A DNA stretch of 64,000 bases from Sphingomonas arenae (GTDB lineage Bacteria > Pseudomonadota > Alphaproteobacteria > Sphingomonadales > Sphingomonadaceae). The translations under genes and the position numbers were made by a program. The notes beneath the pieces are model-generated. The model had not been told where the DNA came from and made no database searches. It saw nothing but the letters and a program-made list of their open reading frames with translations. Position 1 is the stretch's first letter. Every line of letters begins with the position of its first letter. The stretch is taken from positions 558,001 through 622,000 of the forward strand of contig NZ_JAFFJU010000001.1 in the NCBI RefSeq assembly GCF_016924655.1. Reading direction: 5' to 3'. Below are positions 25,002-33,899 of the stretch, piece after piece.

Positions 25002-27580
25002 CAGTCCGCCTCGGCGAAGGGAGCATCGACCCGGCAGACCACGCCCTCCGGATCGAAGTCGATCTTCACCTTGCCGCCCAGTTCGGCCGCCAGTCCCCGC
25101 TCGATCATCCGGCTGCCGAAGCCACGCTTCGACGGAGGCTGCACGGGAGGACCACCGCGCTCATGCCATTCCAGTTTCAGCCGTCCGTCCTCGATCCTCC
25201 ATGTAACAGAGACCGTGCCCTCGTCATTGCTGAAGCTGCCATATTTCACGGCATTGGTCGTCAGTTCGTGGACCGCCATGGCGATGCTCACGCCCGTCTT
25301 CGGCGCCACCATCAGGTCCGGGCCGTCGAGTTGGAGGCGATGGTCATCGGCCTTCACGGCGGTAATCGTGTCGCAGATGACCTGACGCAGCGGCGCGGAT
25401 TCCCAGCGCTGACGTGTCAGGATGCCGTGCGCGGCCGCCAGTGCGCCCAGCCGGCCCTCGAAGCTCGCGACCATCGCGGCGGGGGAGCTGCCGTTCTTGA
25501 AGCTTTGCTGCGCGACGCTCTGGATGATTGCGAGCAGGTTCTTGGCGCGGTGGCTGAGCTCGTCGATCAGCAGCCGCTGGTGCTGCTCCGCCCTCTTGCG
25601 ATCGGTGATGTCCTGTAAGGTCACCACCGCGATATCGGGTTTGCCTGTCGGGCCGATCACGGGAGACGCATGGCCGAGCAAGTGGATGATCCGACCATCG
25701 GCGCGCCGGTAGCGCATCTCGTCGCCGACCACCGTTTCGCCGAACATCACCGCCCGGCCGAGTGGGTAGGCCTCCGGCGGCAGGGAATTCCCCTCCTCGT
25801 CGATCCCGCCGTAGCGGTTGTAGGTGGACGCATCCTCCGACAGGATCGGGTGACCGAGCATGTCCTCCAGCGCCTGGTTATACTCGAAGATCTCGCCAGA
25901 GGGGACCCGGGCCACGGCGACGCCAACCGGCATCTGCTCGATCACGCTGCGCAGCATCTCCTCGCTCAGCCGCACCTTCTCGGCAGCTTCGCGACGCTCG
26001 TCGATGTCAACGACAGACCCGACGTACCCCAGGAACCGCCCCGACCCGTCAAACCTCGGTTCGGCTGTATCGGCACACCAGCGATAGCCTCCATCCGAAT
26101 GCCGAAGCCGGAAGTCGACCTGATAAGGTCGATGCTCGTCGTTCGCCGTCAGAAAGACGCGCTCCGCATTCTGCCGGTCATCGGGATGCACGGCCTTCAA
26201 CCACCCTAGGCCCGCGCCTTCGCCGGGGGCCTGTCCGGTATATTCGTACCAGCGGCGGTTCAGATAGGTGCAGTAGCCGGTCTCGTCAGTGACCCACAGC
26301 ATGACCGGCGTGTTGTCGGCCATGTTGCGGAAGCGCTCCTCGCTGTCGCGAAGGGCATCTTCCATCTCTCGCCGCTCATCGATGTCGATGACGGACCCGA
26401 TATAACCCAAAAACTCGCCCGTCGGCGCAAAGCGGGGGGCGGCCGCGTCGATGCTCCACCGGTATTTACCATCGTGCCGCCGCAGCCGGTACTCTATCCG
26501 GAACGGCTCGCCTCGACGGTTGGCCTCAAGGAACACGCGCTCCGCCTCAGCTCGGTCGTCCGGGTGGGTGGCATCCAGCCACCCGAAGCCCTCAGCCTGT
26601 TCCTTGGTTTGACCGGTGAACTCGTACCATGAGCGATTGAGATAGGTGCAGCGCCCGTCCGCATCGGTCACCCACAGCATCACCGGTGCATGGTCTGCCA
26701 TGTTGCGGAACCGAGCCTCGCTTTCCCGCAGGGCTTCTTCGGCTCGGCGCCTATCTCCGGTTTCCACGCAGACGGCGACGATGTTTGCGGGTTGTCCGTC
26801 TTCGTGCCGGACGAGGTTTACGTCATTGCTGACCCAAACGGCCTCACCTTCTGGACGAACGTAGCGCTTTTCGATGCGAAAGGACTCGCCATTCGCAAGG
26901 AGCTTGCCCAGTAGAACCTGGTTCTCTGGTAAGTCATCCGGATGCGTGAGGTCTGCGATGGTGATGCTGAGGAGGTCCTCGCGCGCTCGGCCGACGATTT
27001 CGCAGTAGCGGTCGTTCGCCGTGATGATACGCCCCTGGAGGTCAGCCTCCGCGATTCCGGCACTTGTCTGCTGGAACAACGCTTCAAGATGCCGCTCCCG
27101 ATCACGCAGCGCCCGCACCGCACGAATCCGGTCCGTTGTCTCGATCACCACGGCAAGCACGCCGGCCGGGCGGCCATCGTCCCCAATCACCGGCGAATAA
27201 TCGAGGTCCATCCAGACCTGTTCCGGAGCGCCACTTCGATAAAGCGTCAGCTCCTGGTCCTTGTAGCTGAGCGTCCCGCCTGCCAAGCCGACCTTCATCA
27301 CATGATCGTTGAAGTCGGCGACCTCCGGCCAGCCTTCCCGCACCTTGGATCCGAGCAGCTGCGGATGCCGCCCTCCGGCGAACAGCGAGTAAGCGTCGTT
27401 GTAGATCATGATGCCGTCCTCGCCCCACAGCATCACCATGGGCACGGGGGAACGAAGCAGCAGGCCGGTCGCGGCCTTCAGGCTTTGCGACCAGCTTGCA
27501 ACGGGGCCCAGGCTCCCGGACCAGTCTCGCGCTTTGATGAGGGCGCCGCACTCGCCGCCACCGTCCAGAAATACAGGCAT
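25001..27580 (-). CDS. Multi-PAS HWE-family sensor histidine kinase
   Basis: An 859-residue soluble sensor kinase without membrane segments. Five PAS-type domains lie in tandem: about 30-150, 162-282, 284-405, 411-532 and 540-663. The third and fourth are close copies with a 126-residue period (FRNMAD at 291 and 417). The kinase core has DELSHRAKN with His677, the N-box MAVHELTTNAVKYGS, and the WHE motif in LEWHERGGPP that defines the HWE family. Such kinases often sense light, redox or small ligands through PAS domains and feed the general stress response. No flavin-binding LOV cysteine motif (NCRFLQ) is visible. The partner receiver overlaps its stop. Confidence 0.93.
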   Translation of the reverse strand: MPVFLDGGGECGALIKARDWSGSLGPVASWSQSLKAATGLLLRSPVPMVMLWGEDGIMIYNDAYSLFAGGRHPQLLGSKVREGWPEVADFNDHVMKVGLAGGTLSYKDQELTLYRSGAPEQVWMDLDYSPVIGDDGRPAGVLAVVIETTDRIRAVRALRDRERHLEALFQQTSAGIAEADLQGRIITANDRYCEIVGRAREDLLSITIADLTHPDDLPENQVLLGKLLANGESFRIEKRYVRPEGEAVWVSNDVNLVRHEDGQPANIVAVCVETGDRRRAEEALRESEARFRNMADHAPVMLWVTDADGRCTYLNRSWYEFTGQTKEQAEGFGWLDATHPDDRAEAERVFLEANRRGEPFRIEYRLRRHDGKYRWSIDAAAPRFAPTGEFLGYIGSVIDIDERREMEDALRDSEERFRNMADNTPVMLWVTDETGYCTYLNRRWYEYTGQAPGEGAGLGWLKAVHPDDRQNAERVFLTANDEHRPYQVDFRLRHSDGGYRWCADTAEPRFDGSGRFLGYVGSVVDIDERREAAEKVRLSEEMLRSVIEQMPVGVAVARVPSGEIFEYNQALEDMLGHPILSEDASTYNRYGGIDEEGNSLPPEAYPLGRAVMFGETVVGDEMRYRRADGRIIHLLGHASPVIGPTGKPDIAVVTLQDITDRKRAEQHQRLLIDELSHRAKNLLAIIQSVAQQSFKNGSSPAAMVASFEGRLGALAAAHGILTRQRWESAPLRQVICDTITAVKADDHRLQLDGPDLMVAPKTGVSIAMAVHELTTNAVKYGSFSNDEGTVSVTWRIEDGRLKLEWHERGGPPVQPPSKRGFGSRMIERGLAAELGGKVKIDFDPEGVVCRVDAPFAEAD

Positions 27581-27673
27581 CGCTCGCCGCGCTATCGCCT
27601 CGAACGCCGCGTGGAAAGAGGGCGAAATGTCATCGCGCTGGAAAGTTGGGGTGAGGGCTCCTAGCCTCTCGCC

Positions 27674-28198
27674 ATGCCAAGCTACGAATTCGAAGGCCTT
27701 GCCCCGACGCTCTCAGACCGCGCGTGGGCCGCACCCTCCGCAGACCTGATCGGTGACGTTCGCCTGGGCCAGCGCGCCAGCGTCTGGTTCGGTGCGGTCA
27801 TCCGCGCGGATAACACGCCCATTATCGTGGGCGATGAAAGCAACATCCAGGACGGGGCGGTCTGCCATTCCGATCCCGGCGCGCCGCTGACTATCGGCAA
27901 GGGCGTGACCGTGGGTCACCAGGCCATCCTGCACGGCTGCACCATCGGCGACGGCGCGCTCATCGGCATGGGCGCACGCATCCTCAACCGCGCCTTCATC
28001 GGCGCACGTTGCATCGTCGGCGCGGGCGCGCTGGTGACGGAGGGCAAGACCTACGAACCGGGCCTGCTGATCGTCGGCTCCCCCGCCCGTCCGCTTCGAG
28101 CGCTCACCGAGCAGGAACTCGCCATGCTGGAGATGAGCGCCGCCCATTACGCCGAACGGGCGCAGCGATACGCCGCCGGGCTGCGGTTACAAGCCTGA
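27674..28198 (+). CDS. Gamma carbonic anhydrase family protein
   Basis: A 174-residue left-handed beta-helix protein of the gamma carbonic anhydrase-like group. Hexapeptide repeats run from about residue 20 to 140. The three zinc histidines are at 65 (VCHSDP), 82 (VGHQAI) and 87 (LHGCTI). The acidic loop and catalytic Glu of the archaeal Cam enzyme are missing, as in the bacterial YrdA/PaaY group. Activity may therefore be carbonic anhydrase or an unrelated hydrolase. A pirin gene follows 38 bases after the stop. Confidence 0.9.
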   Translation: MPSYEFEGLAPTLSDRAWAAPSADLIGDVRLGQRASVWFGAVIRADNTPIIVGDESNIQDGAVCHSDPGAPLTIGKGVTVGHQAILHGCTIGDGALIGMGARILNRAFIGARCIVGAGALVTEGKTYEPGLLIVGSPARPLRALTEQELAMLEMSAAHYAERAQRYAAGLRLQA

Positions 28199-28236
28199 CA
28201 CTTGGCGGCTTTACGCGAACGTCCCACCTTCCGCTC

Positions 28237-28929
28237 ATGATCGACATTCGCCCCTTCTCCACCCTCGGCCACGCCGATCACGGCTGGCTCGATGCGCGCC
28301 ACCATTTCTCGTTCGCGAACTACTATGATCCCGCCCGCATGGGCTGGGGCCGGATCCGGGTGTGGAACGACGACCGGATTGCCGCCCGCTCCGGCTTTCC
28401 GCCCCATCCGCACCGAGACATGGAGATCGTGACCTATGTCCGCACCGGCGCGATCACGCACCAGGACAGCATGGGCAACAAGGGCCGGACCGCGGCCGGC
28501 GACGTGCAGGTCATGAGCGCCGGCACCGGCGTCACCCACGCCGAGTACAATCTGGAGGATGAGGAGACGACCCTTTTCCAGATCTGGATCGAGACCGACC
28601 GGCCGGCGGCCAAGCCTGGCTGGGGCGCAATGCCCTTCCCCAAGGAAGCCCGCAACGGCGCCTTCCAGTTGCTGGCGAGCGGCGATGCGAACGATGGCGC
28701 CCTCACCATTAACGCGGATGCGCGGATCCTTGGCGCTACCCTGCCGGCGGGAGAGAGCATCGCGCTGGAAGTGACCCCGGATCGTCACCTGTACCTCGTT
28801 CCGAGCGCCCGGGTCCGGGTCAACGGAGTGACGGCCAATGCCCGCGACGGCGTGGCGATCACCGGCGAGAATGGCCTCCGGATTGAGGCGGAGGAAGACG
28901 CCGAACTGGTGCTGGTGGACGCCCGCTAG
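28237..28929 (+). CDS. Pirin family protein (YhhW-like)
   Basis: A 230-residue bicupin. The N-terminal cupin has the metal ligands His57 and His59 in FPPHPHRDMEIVTYV and His101 and Glu103 in GVTHAEYN. Bacterial members such as YhhW show quercetin dioxygenase activity, and others act as redox regulators. I begin at MIDIRPF, where the fold starts. The frame is open upstream through the carbonic anhydrase gene. The C-terminal domain is shorter and lacks clear metal ligands. It probably shares a transcript with the preceding gene. Confidence 0.92.
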   Translation: MIDIRPFSTLGHADHGWLDARHHFSFANYYDPARMGWGRIRVWNDDRIAARSGFPPHPHRDMEIVTYVRTGAITHQDSMGNKGRTAAGDVQVMSAGTGVTHAEYNLEDEETTLFQIWIETDRPAAKPGWGAMPFPKEARNGAFQLLASGDANDGALTINADARILGATLPAGESIALEVTPDRHLYLVPSARVRVNGVTANARDGVAITGENGLRIEAEEDAELVLVDAR

Positions 28930-29047
28930 GCCACAGCCGCCTTGAACCAGCGCCCGTATCCGGGCATGAGGCGCGGCAAAGCACAGGCTGGCCAGACGCA
29001 GGGACGTCTGGGGGCGCCGGCCGCTCACAAGGGATACCATCCGCCAA

Positions 29048-30328
29048 GTGCCTGACGGTCGCCGCGCGCCTGCCTCGTTCCTGCTTGTCCTGCTGCTCGC
29101 CGCGTCACCCGCGGTGGCGCAGAACAATAGCGCCGCGACGGTCGATGTGCCGGCGCCGCCCGCTCCGCGCGCAGATACGGTCGGACCAGAACAGCTGCGC
29201 GACTTCTCGCTTCCTGGAACGGTAACGCGCCGTTCCGACGAGCAGCCGGCGTCTCGGACGGCTCCAGCGACCGGTTCACCTTCGACTACGGCGACCCGCT
29301 CCACGCCGGCACAGCCGACTTCCTCTGCCAATCGCCCTCCGCCCGCGACACAGCCGGCGGGCACGGCGGAGGCGACCCCGCCAGCGGCACCCGGGCCCAC
29401 TCAGGCACCCGCCGAGACCGCGGCTCCGGCCCCGTCGCTCAGCCTCGATCTCCCGCCGCCCACGCCGGCGCAGGAATTCTCTCCGCCGATCACCTCCCCG
29501 AACGACCTCGGGCCGCCGTCCACCGACGCGCCGCTGCAAGAGAGCACGACGGCCAGCTCGGCTCCGCGCCTGTGGCCGTGGCTGCTCCTGGCGGCACTGG
29601 CCGGGATCGCCGGGCTGCTCTGGTTCCGCCGGGGGTCGAGCCGGAGCGAGGGCGGTCGCTACGGGGAACTCGCCTTCGCCGGTTCCGCGCCAGCGCCCGA
29701 GCCGGCTCCAGCACCCACTCCTCCGCCTGCGCCGCCGCTCCGTCCCGCGGCCGATATCCCGCCGCCTCTCCGGCCGGCAGCCGAAACCCCGCCGCCGCCG
29801 CCCGCGCCCGTCGGCATCGTGTCCACTCGGCTGCGTCCGTGGATCGACCTCGAATTCGCTCCGCTTCGCGCCGTGCTGACCGACACGGAGGTCGTGATCG
29901 ACTTCGAGATCGTCGTCCGCAACAGCGGCAGCATGCCCGCTCGCCAGGTGATCGTCGAAGCCGTGATCATCAACGCGGGCGAGGAGCAGGAGGAGGCGCT
30001 GAACGCCTTCTTCGCGCGACCGGAGATTCCCGGGGACGGGATCGACGCCGTGCCGCCGCTCGGCACGCTTCCGTTGCAGAGCCAGGTGCGGCTGCAGCGT
30101 GCGGCGATGCGGGAATATGCGGTCGAGGGCCGCCGTCTGTTCGTGCCGATCGTCTCCTTCAATGCCGCCTATCGCTGGAGCAGCGGCGCGGGCCGCACGT
30201 CGGCGGCGTTCCTGGTCGGCGTCGGCCAGCCGGGTGCTGACAAGCTCGGCCCGCTGCGGGTCGATCAGGGCCCCCGCGAGTGGCGCAGCGTCGCCGCCAA
30301 GCTGCTCCCTTCGGGCGTTCGGCGCTAA
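29048..30328 (+). CDS. Proline-rich single-pass membrane protein
   Basis: A 426-residue protein with an N-terminal signal peptide (ASFLLVLLLAASPAVAQ, to about 25). An Ala/Pro/Thr-rich linker follows (30-170), then one membrane helix near 174-194 (LWPWLLLAALAGIAGLLWF), a second Pro-rich stretch, and a folded domain from about 250. That domain contains STRLRPWIDLEFAPLRAVLTDTEVVIDFEIVVRNSGSMPARQV, which looks like an immunoglobulin-type beta sandwich. I recognise it as a protein type common in sphingomonads, without a known role. GTG is the start that gives the signal peptide. A ccaag-type upstream region offers little ribosome-site support. Confidence 0.75.
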   Translation: MPDGRRAPASFLLVLLLAASPAVAQNNSAATVDVPAPPAPRADTVGPEQLRDFSLPGTVTRRSDEQPASRTAPATGSPSTTATRSTPAQPTSSANRPPPATQPAGTAEATPPAAPGPTQAPAETAAPAPSLSLDLPPPTPAQEFSPPITSPNDLGPPSTDAPLQESTTASSAPRLWPWLLLAALAGIAGLLWFRRGSSRSEGGRYGELAFAGSAPAPEPAPAPTPPPAPPLRPAADIPPPLRPAAETPPPPPAPVGIVSTRLRPWIDLEFAPLRAVLTDTEVVIDFEIVVRNSGSMPARQVIVEAVIINAGEEQEEALNAFFARPEIPGDGIDAVPPLGTLPLQSQVRLQRAAMREYAVEGRRLFVPIVSFNAAYRWSSGAGRTSAAFLVGVGQPGADKLGPLRVDQGPREWRSVAAKLLPSGVRR

Positions 30329-30697
30329 GCATACGAATACATCCGGCTTCCGCTTGCATCGCCGAGACGAGGGGGTAGTGGCGCGGCGCCGATGCACCCA
30401 CATCCGTGCCTCGCACCCACATTCAGCCTATCATCGCCCTTCAAGAGACGCCCATGTCGCACCTCCCGCTCATCCTCGCCCTGTCGAACCGCACGTTCGC
30501 CGAACAGGAAATCCAGGCTGGGATCGCTCGTCTTGAACGGCGCCCGCGCGAAGGATGGCGCCGACGTCCCTGGACGGCAGTCCGCCGGGCCGTGACAGGT
30601 TTCACGCCAAAGAGCTGACGCCCGCCGCTCGTCTACCCGGGCTGCCGCAGACAAGGTCCTGCGAGGTCATCTAGCTCGGCTGCAGCCTTGGCCTCTG
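30329..30697. other. Sparse region with one possible small gene
   Basis: These 369 bases separate the proline-rich membrane protein gene from the stop of the glycosylase gene. They hold one candidate small gene (30454-30618). I see no terminator with a T-run, no RNA gene and no repeat in the remainder. Confidence 0.4.
30454..30618 (+). CDS. Possible small basic protein
   Basis: A 54-residue frame starting MSHLPLILALSNRTFAEQEIQAGIARLERRPREGW and ending in a basic tail with VRRAVTGFTPKS. Codon choice is GC-rich at third positions in the first 30 codons, which suggests real coding. The first half looks like an amphipathic helix. The upstream purine stretch (caagagac) is a weak ribosome site. 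I recognise no family, and chance remains possible at this length. Confidence 0.4.
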   Translation: MSHLPLILALSNRTFAEQEIQAGIARLERRPREGWRRRPWTAVRRAVTGFTPKS

Positions 30698-31300
30698 CTA
30701 GAGCGCGGTTCCGATCGAATTGTAGCTGTGCCACGCGAGCACGGCCGCCGCGCCCCGGTGCGGACGCCAAGGCTCGGCGATCGTCCGCAGCTGCTTCTCG
30801 CTGGGCTTCGCTTCCAGCCCCATCAGCCGCCCGATCTCGATCTGCACCGCCAGATCTCCGGCCGGCCACACGTCGGCCCGCCCTTCCGCGAACAGCAGGT
30901 AAATCTCCGCGCTCCAGCGGCCGATCCCCTTGATCCGCGTCAGCAGTGCGATCGCTTGCTCGTCATCCGCCGGCAAGGAGCCAAGGTCGAGCTCGCCCGA
31001 GAGCACCAGCCCCGCCAGACTCCGCGCATAGCCGGCCTTCTGCCGCGACAGGCCGGCGAGCCGCAGTTCGTCGTCGCTGGCCCTCAGCACCGCCTCGAGG
31101 TCCGGCGGCGAGCCATAGGCATTCTCCAGCTCGGCCCACATGGAGCGGGCCGCGGCCACGCTGACCTGCTGCCCGACGATGGTCCTGAGCAGCGTCGTCG
31201 CTCCCGGATCGCTGCACCGCGGTTCGGGCGCGCCGTGGCGATCGAGCACCGCGGCAAAGGCCGGCTCCACCGCTCCGAGATGATCGAGCGCCACCGCCAT
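30698..31300 (-). CDS. DNA-3-methyladenine glycosylase, AlkA-like (HhH-GPD)
   Basis: A 200-residue base-excision repair enzyme. The helix-hairpin-helix lies near 118-140 (LLTRIKGIGRWSAEIYLL), followed by WPAGDLAV with the catalytic Asp149. These define the HhH-GPD superfamily, and the RTIVGQQVSVAAARSMW segment near 39-55 is that of AlkA-type alkylpurine glycosylases. The N-terminal AlkA domain of E. coli is absent, as in the short Mag-type enzymes. I start at MAVALDHLG. The frame is open further upstream but runs through two copies of a 19-base intergenic repeat, so the longer version is unlikely. Confidence 0.88.
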   Translation of the reverse strand: MAVALDHLGAVEPAFAAVLDRHGAPEPRCSDPGATTLLRTIVGQQVSVAAARSMWAELENAYGSPPDLEAVLRASDDELRLAGLSRQKAGYARSLAGLVLSGELDLGSLPADDEQAIALLTRIKGIGRWSAEIYLLFAEGRADVWPAGDLAVQIEIGRLMGLEAKPSEKQLRTIAEPWRPHRGAAAVLAWHSYNSIGTAL

Positions 31301-31338
31301 GCTCTGCGTGGTTCGGACCAAAACTACCTCCGCGCTCT

Positions 31339-31408
31339 CGCTGAGCTTGTCGAAGCGGCCTCGGGAGCCCACCGAACGCAACGCGCTTCCGCTGAGCTTG
31401 TCGAAGCG
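31339..31408. repeat. Direct 19-base repeat pair
   Basis: The 19-base unit cgctgagcttgtcgaagcg occurs at 31339-31357 and again, identical, at 31390-31408. The same core is a frequent intergenic repeat in sphingomonad genomes, usually as half of an inverted pair. It sits between the divergent-looking ends of the glycosylase and rRNA methyltransferase genes. Confidence 0.8.
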
Positions 31409-31451
31409 CAGCCCGAGCACCCTCCGACGGCCTCACGGTGAGCCCACACCG

Positions 31452-32195
31452 TCACGCCACGCTCGCCGCGTAGAGCGCCACCGCCGCCGCGTTCGACACG
31501 TTCAGGCTCTCCACGACGTCGCTGATCGGCAGCCGCGCCAACGCATCGCAATGCTCGCGCGTATTCTGGCGCAGTCCCGGCCCCTCGGCACCAAGCACCA
31601 GTGCAACCTTGGGCGGACCGAGCGCCTCCTTCAGCTCACCTGGCGCGTCGCCGGCAAGTCCGATCCGCCAGAACCCCGCCTCGGCGATCTCCTCCAGCGC
31701 CCGGGCGAGGTTGACCACACGCGCCCACGGCATCCGCTCCAGCGCGCCGCTCGCCGCCTTGGCCAGCGCCCCGCTCTCCGGCGGCGAATGCCGGTCCTGA
31801 GTGACGATCCCGATCGCTCCGAATGCCGCCGCCGAACGCAGGATCGCACCCACGTTGTGCGGGTCCGTGACCTGGTCCAGCACCAGCAGCGTGGCGCGCT
31901 CGTCCGCGTCACGGAGCAGGTCGCCGAGCCAGATGTCCTCCAGCGGCTCAACCTCGATCACCACGCCCTGGTGCGGCGCATCGTTGGGTACCAGCCGGCC
32001 GAGATCCGCCACGTCGGCATAGGTGACCGGCAGGTCGGACGGGAACTGCATGAAGCCAGCCGCCTCGCGGGTCGACCAGGCCTTCAGCACCCGCCGTTCC
32101 GGATTGTCGAGCGCGGCCGCCACGGCATGCTTGCCCCAGAAGCGGGGGCGGTTGGCGGAGCCATGGCCTTGATGCGATTTCTTGCGGCGGGACAT
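31452..32195 (-). CDS. rlmB: TrmH/SpoU family RNA 2'-O-methyltransferase (RlmB-like)
   Basis: A 247-residue methyltransferase of the knotted SPOUT class. The N-terminal substrate-binding domain (about 16-95) begins with RPRFWGKHAVAAALDNPERR, as in RlmB, which methylates G2251 of 23S rRNA. The knot domain shows the three family motifs: LDQVTDPHNVGAILRSAAAFG, LVLGAEGPGLR, and ISDVVESLNVSNAAAVALY. The N-terminal tail is basic (MSRRKKSHQGHG). Related TrmH-type enzymes act on tRNA, so the exact target is inferred from the RlmB-type N-domain. It stands between other leftward genes with no overlap. Confidence 0.88.
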   Translation of the reverse strand: MSRRKKSHQGHGSANRPRFWGKHAVAAALDNPERRVLKAWSTREAAGFMQFPSDLPVTYADVADLGRLVPNDAPHQGVVIEVEPLEDIWLGDLLRDADERATLLVLDQVTDPHNVGAILRSAAAFGAIGIVTQDRHSPPESGALAKAASGALERMPWARVVNLARALEEIAEAGFWRIGLAGDAPGELKEALGPPKVALVLGAEGPGLRQNTREHCDALARLPISDVVESLNVSNAAAVALYAASVA

Positions 32196-32252
32196 GGCAC
32201 GCCTTTGTCACCACCCCGCCGCCGACGCAAACGAAGTGCGCCTGCCAGCCAC

Positions 32253-33077
32253 TCAGGCCGCCTGCGCTGCGACTCCGCTGACCGGCGCGCGCTTGCCTGC
32301 GTGCCACCCGGCCCAGCTGGTCGCGGCTCCGATCGCCATGCCCGCAAGCACCAGGCTCGCGCTCGGCACCGCCGCCAGGGCGACCAGAATGGCCTCCAGT
32401 GCCGGATTGCGGCTCATCAGCCCCATGGTCAGCATCTGCGCGACGATGAACAGACCGGCGACAAGAAACGGCCGCGCCTTTTCTCGCAGCCGCCACCAGA
32501 GCACGGCGACGACCACCAGCTCCACCGCCATGGCCCAGAGAATGGAGGGGATGAGCCGGTCGAAGTCTTGCGGACCCTGGATGGTCAGCCCGGGCATCAC
32601 TGCGCTGAAGATCCGGCTGAGCGGAGATTCGAACAGGATCAGCGGCGTGGCCAGCATGTAGCCGGCATGCGTCCAGACCTTCCGGCGGAACTTGAGCGCC
32701 CGATAGTAGAGGACGAGGTAGGCCGCGATCGCCAGTGCAAGGCCGATCAGCATCTCTCCGCCGAACCGGACCCGCACCGGATCGTTGCCGGCGGCGAAGC
32801 CCTTGGCGGTCACGTCGATGATGGCCATCAGCCCGCCGATGAGGAACGGGAACAGCAGCAGGCTCGACTTGCCGAACGCGCGATGCAGGTTGAGCATAGC
32901 GTGGTGCGGCGTCCAGCTCTGCGCCAGGACCATCAGCACCCACAGGCTCGCCGCGACTCCGTGCGCGTGGAACTGCCACGGAACGCTGTTCCACAGTGTG
33001 AAGTAGCTCTGCCAGAAGCCGGCAAGGATGACCGCGACGCAAACCAGCACACAGTAAGGCGCACGTGGGTAAGGCAT
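32253..33077 (-). CDS. Seven-helix membrane protein, unknown function
   Basis: A 274-residue polytopic membrane protein with about seven helices. Histidines recur in or near the helices: FHAHGVAASLWVLMVLAQ, SWTPHHAMLNLHRAFGKSSLLLF, and WTHAGYMLATPLILF. This histidine pattern resembles haem-binding or quinol-type membrane proteins, but I cannot assign a family with confidence. The site aggggg lies about 9 bases before the ATG. It lies upstream of the RlmB-like gene on the same strand with a 57-base gap. Confidence 0.7.
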   Translation of the reverse strand: MPYPRAPYCVLVCVAVILAGFWQSYFTLWNSVPWQFHAHGVAASLWVLMVLAQSWTPHHAMLNLHRAFGKSSLLLFPFLIGGLMAIIDVTAKGFAAGNDPVRVRFGGEMLIGLALAIAAYLVLYYRALKFRRKVWTHAGYMLATPLILFESPLSRIFSAVMPGLTIQGPQDFDRLIPSILWAMAVELVVVAVLWWRLREKARPFLVAGLFIVAQMLTMGLMSRNPALEAILVALAAVPSASLVLAGMAIGAATSWAGWHAGKRAPVSGVAAQAA

Positions 33078-33206
33078 CGGAGTGTCCCCCTACCGTTGCT
33101 CGGACGCGGGCATAGCACAGGCAATGGCGCAAATGCGCGGATAATGCTTCCGCATGGGCTGCAGCGCACTTGCCCTCGCCGCCAGCTTCCCCCCACAAGG
33201 ACGCCC

Positions 33207-33779
33207 ATGACCCTTACCGACCTCCTCGTCCCTAGCCTCGTCAACCAGCTGCGGGCCCTCTCGGGTTGGCTCGACAAGGCAGAGGCCTTCACGGCCGAAC
33301 GCGGCGAGAGCCCGGACGGGCTGCTTGGCCTGCGCCTCGCCCCCGACATGTTCCCGTTGACCACGCAGCTGCGGTTCCTGGCTTTCCAGGCGCAAGAACC
33401 GCTCTACCGGCTCCGTGGCGAGCCCGTCCCTGAGGCCGTGCTCGTCATCCGCCAGGAAGGCCGCGACGGCGGAGAGCAGCCCGGCACCTGGGCGCAGGGC
33501 CGCGCCCGCGTGACCGAGGCCCTTGCCGTGGTGGAAGCGGTGGGCCCGGGCGAGCTCGACGCCGCCGCCGACAAGCCGCTCGCCCACGAACTTCCGACCG
33601 GCATGGTCTTCGACATGACGGGTGAGACCTACGTCCGTGACTGGGCCCTTCCCCAGGTCGCCTTTCATCACATGATCATCTACGCGCTGTTCCGGCAGGC
33701 GGGCGTGCCGCTCGGCAAGGTCGACTACGTCCCGCACATGTGGGCCTACCTGCGGCCAGGAACCGCGCCGACGGACTGA
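33207..33779 (+). CDS. DUF1993 family protein
   Basis: A 190-residue soluble protein. The opening MTLTDLLVPSLVNQLRALSGWLDKAEAF and the late WALPQVAFHHMIIYALFRQAGVPLGKVDY fit the DUF1993 family, helical-bundle proteins related to the DinB/YfiT fold, with a histidine pair in FHH that could bind metal. The activity is unknown. An aagga site lies 6 bases before this ATG, and the protein family begins here even though the frame is open for about 1.9 kb upstream across the opposite strand. Confidence 0.85.
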   Translation: MTLTDLLVPSLVNQLRALSGWLDKAEAFTAERGESPDGLLGLRLAPDMFPLTTQLRFLAFQAQEPLYRLRGEPVPEAVLVIRQEGRDGGEQPGTWAQGRARVTEALAVVEAVGPGELDAAADKPLAHELPTGMVFDMTGETYVRDWALPQVAFHHMIIYALFRQAGVPLGKVDYVPHMWAYLRPGTAPTD

Positions 33780-33899
33780 TCCACATGCCGAGGGGATGGG
33801 CCGCTGTCCCGTTTCCGGGCACACGGTTCGTTGAAGACGTCCCCCAGCTTGCCGCTCAGGCCAGCCCTGCTAGCCTCTTCACAGGGGGCAAGGGGGCGA

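Noticed and set aside
31300-31420. Longer N-terminus for the AlkA-like glycosylase
   Set aside because: The extra sequence is the translated intergenic repeat (two copies of KLSGSA/KLSESA-type peptides).
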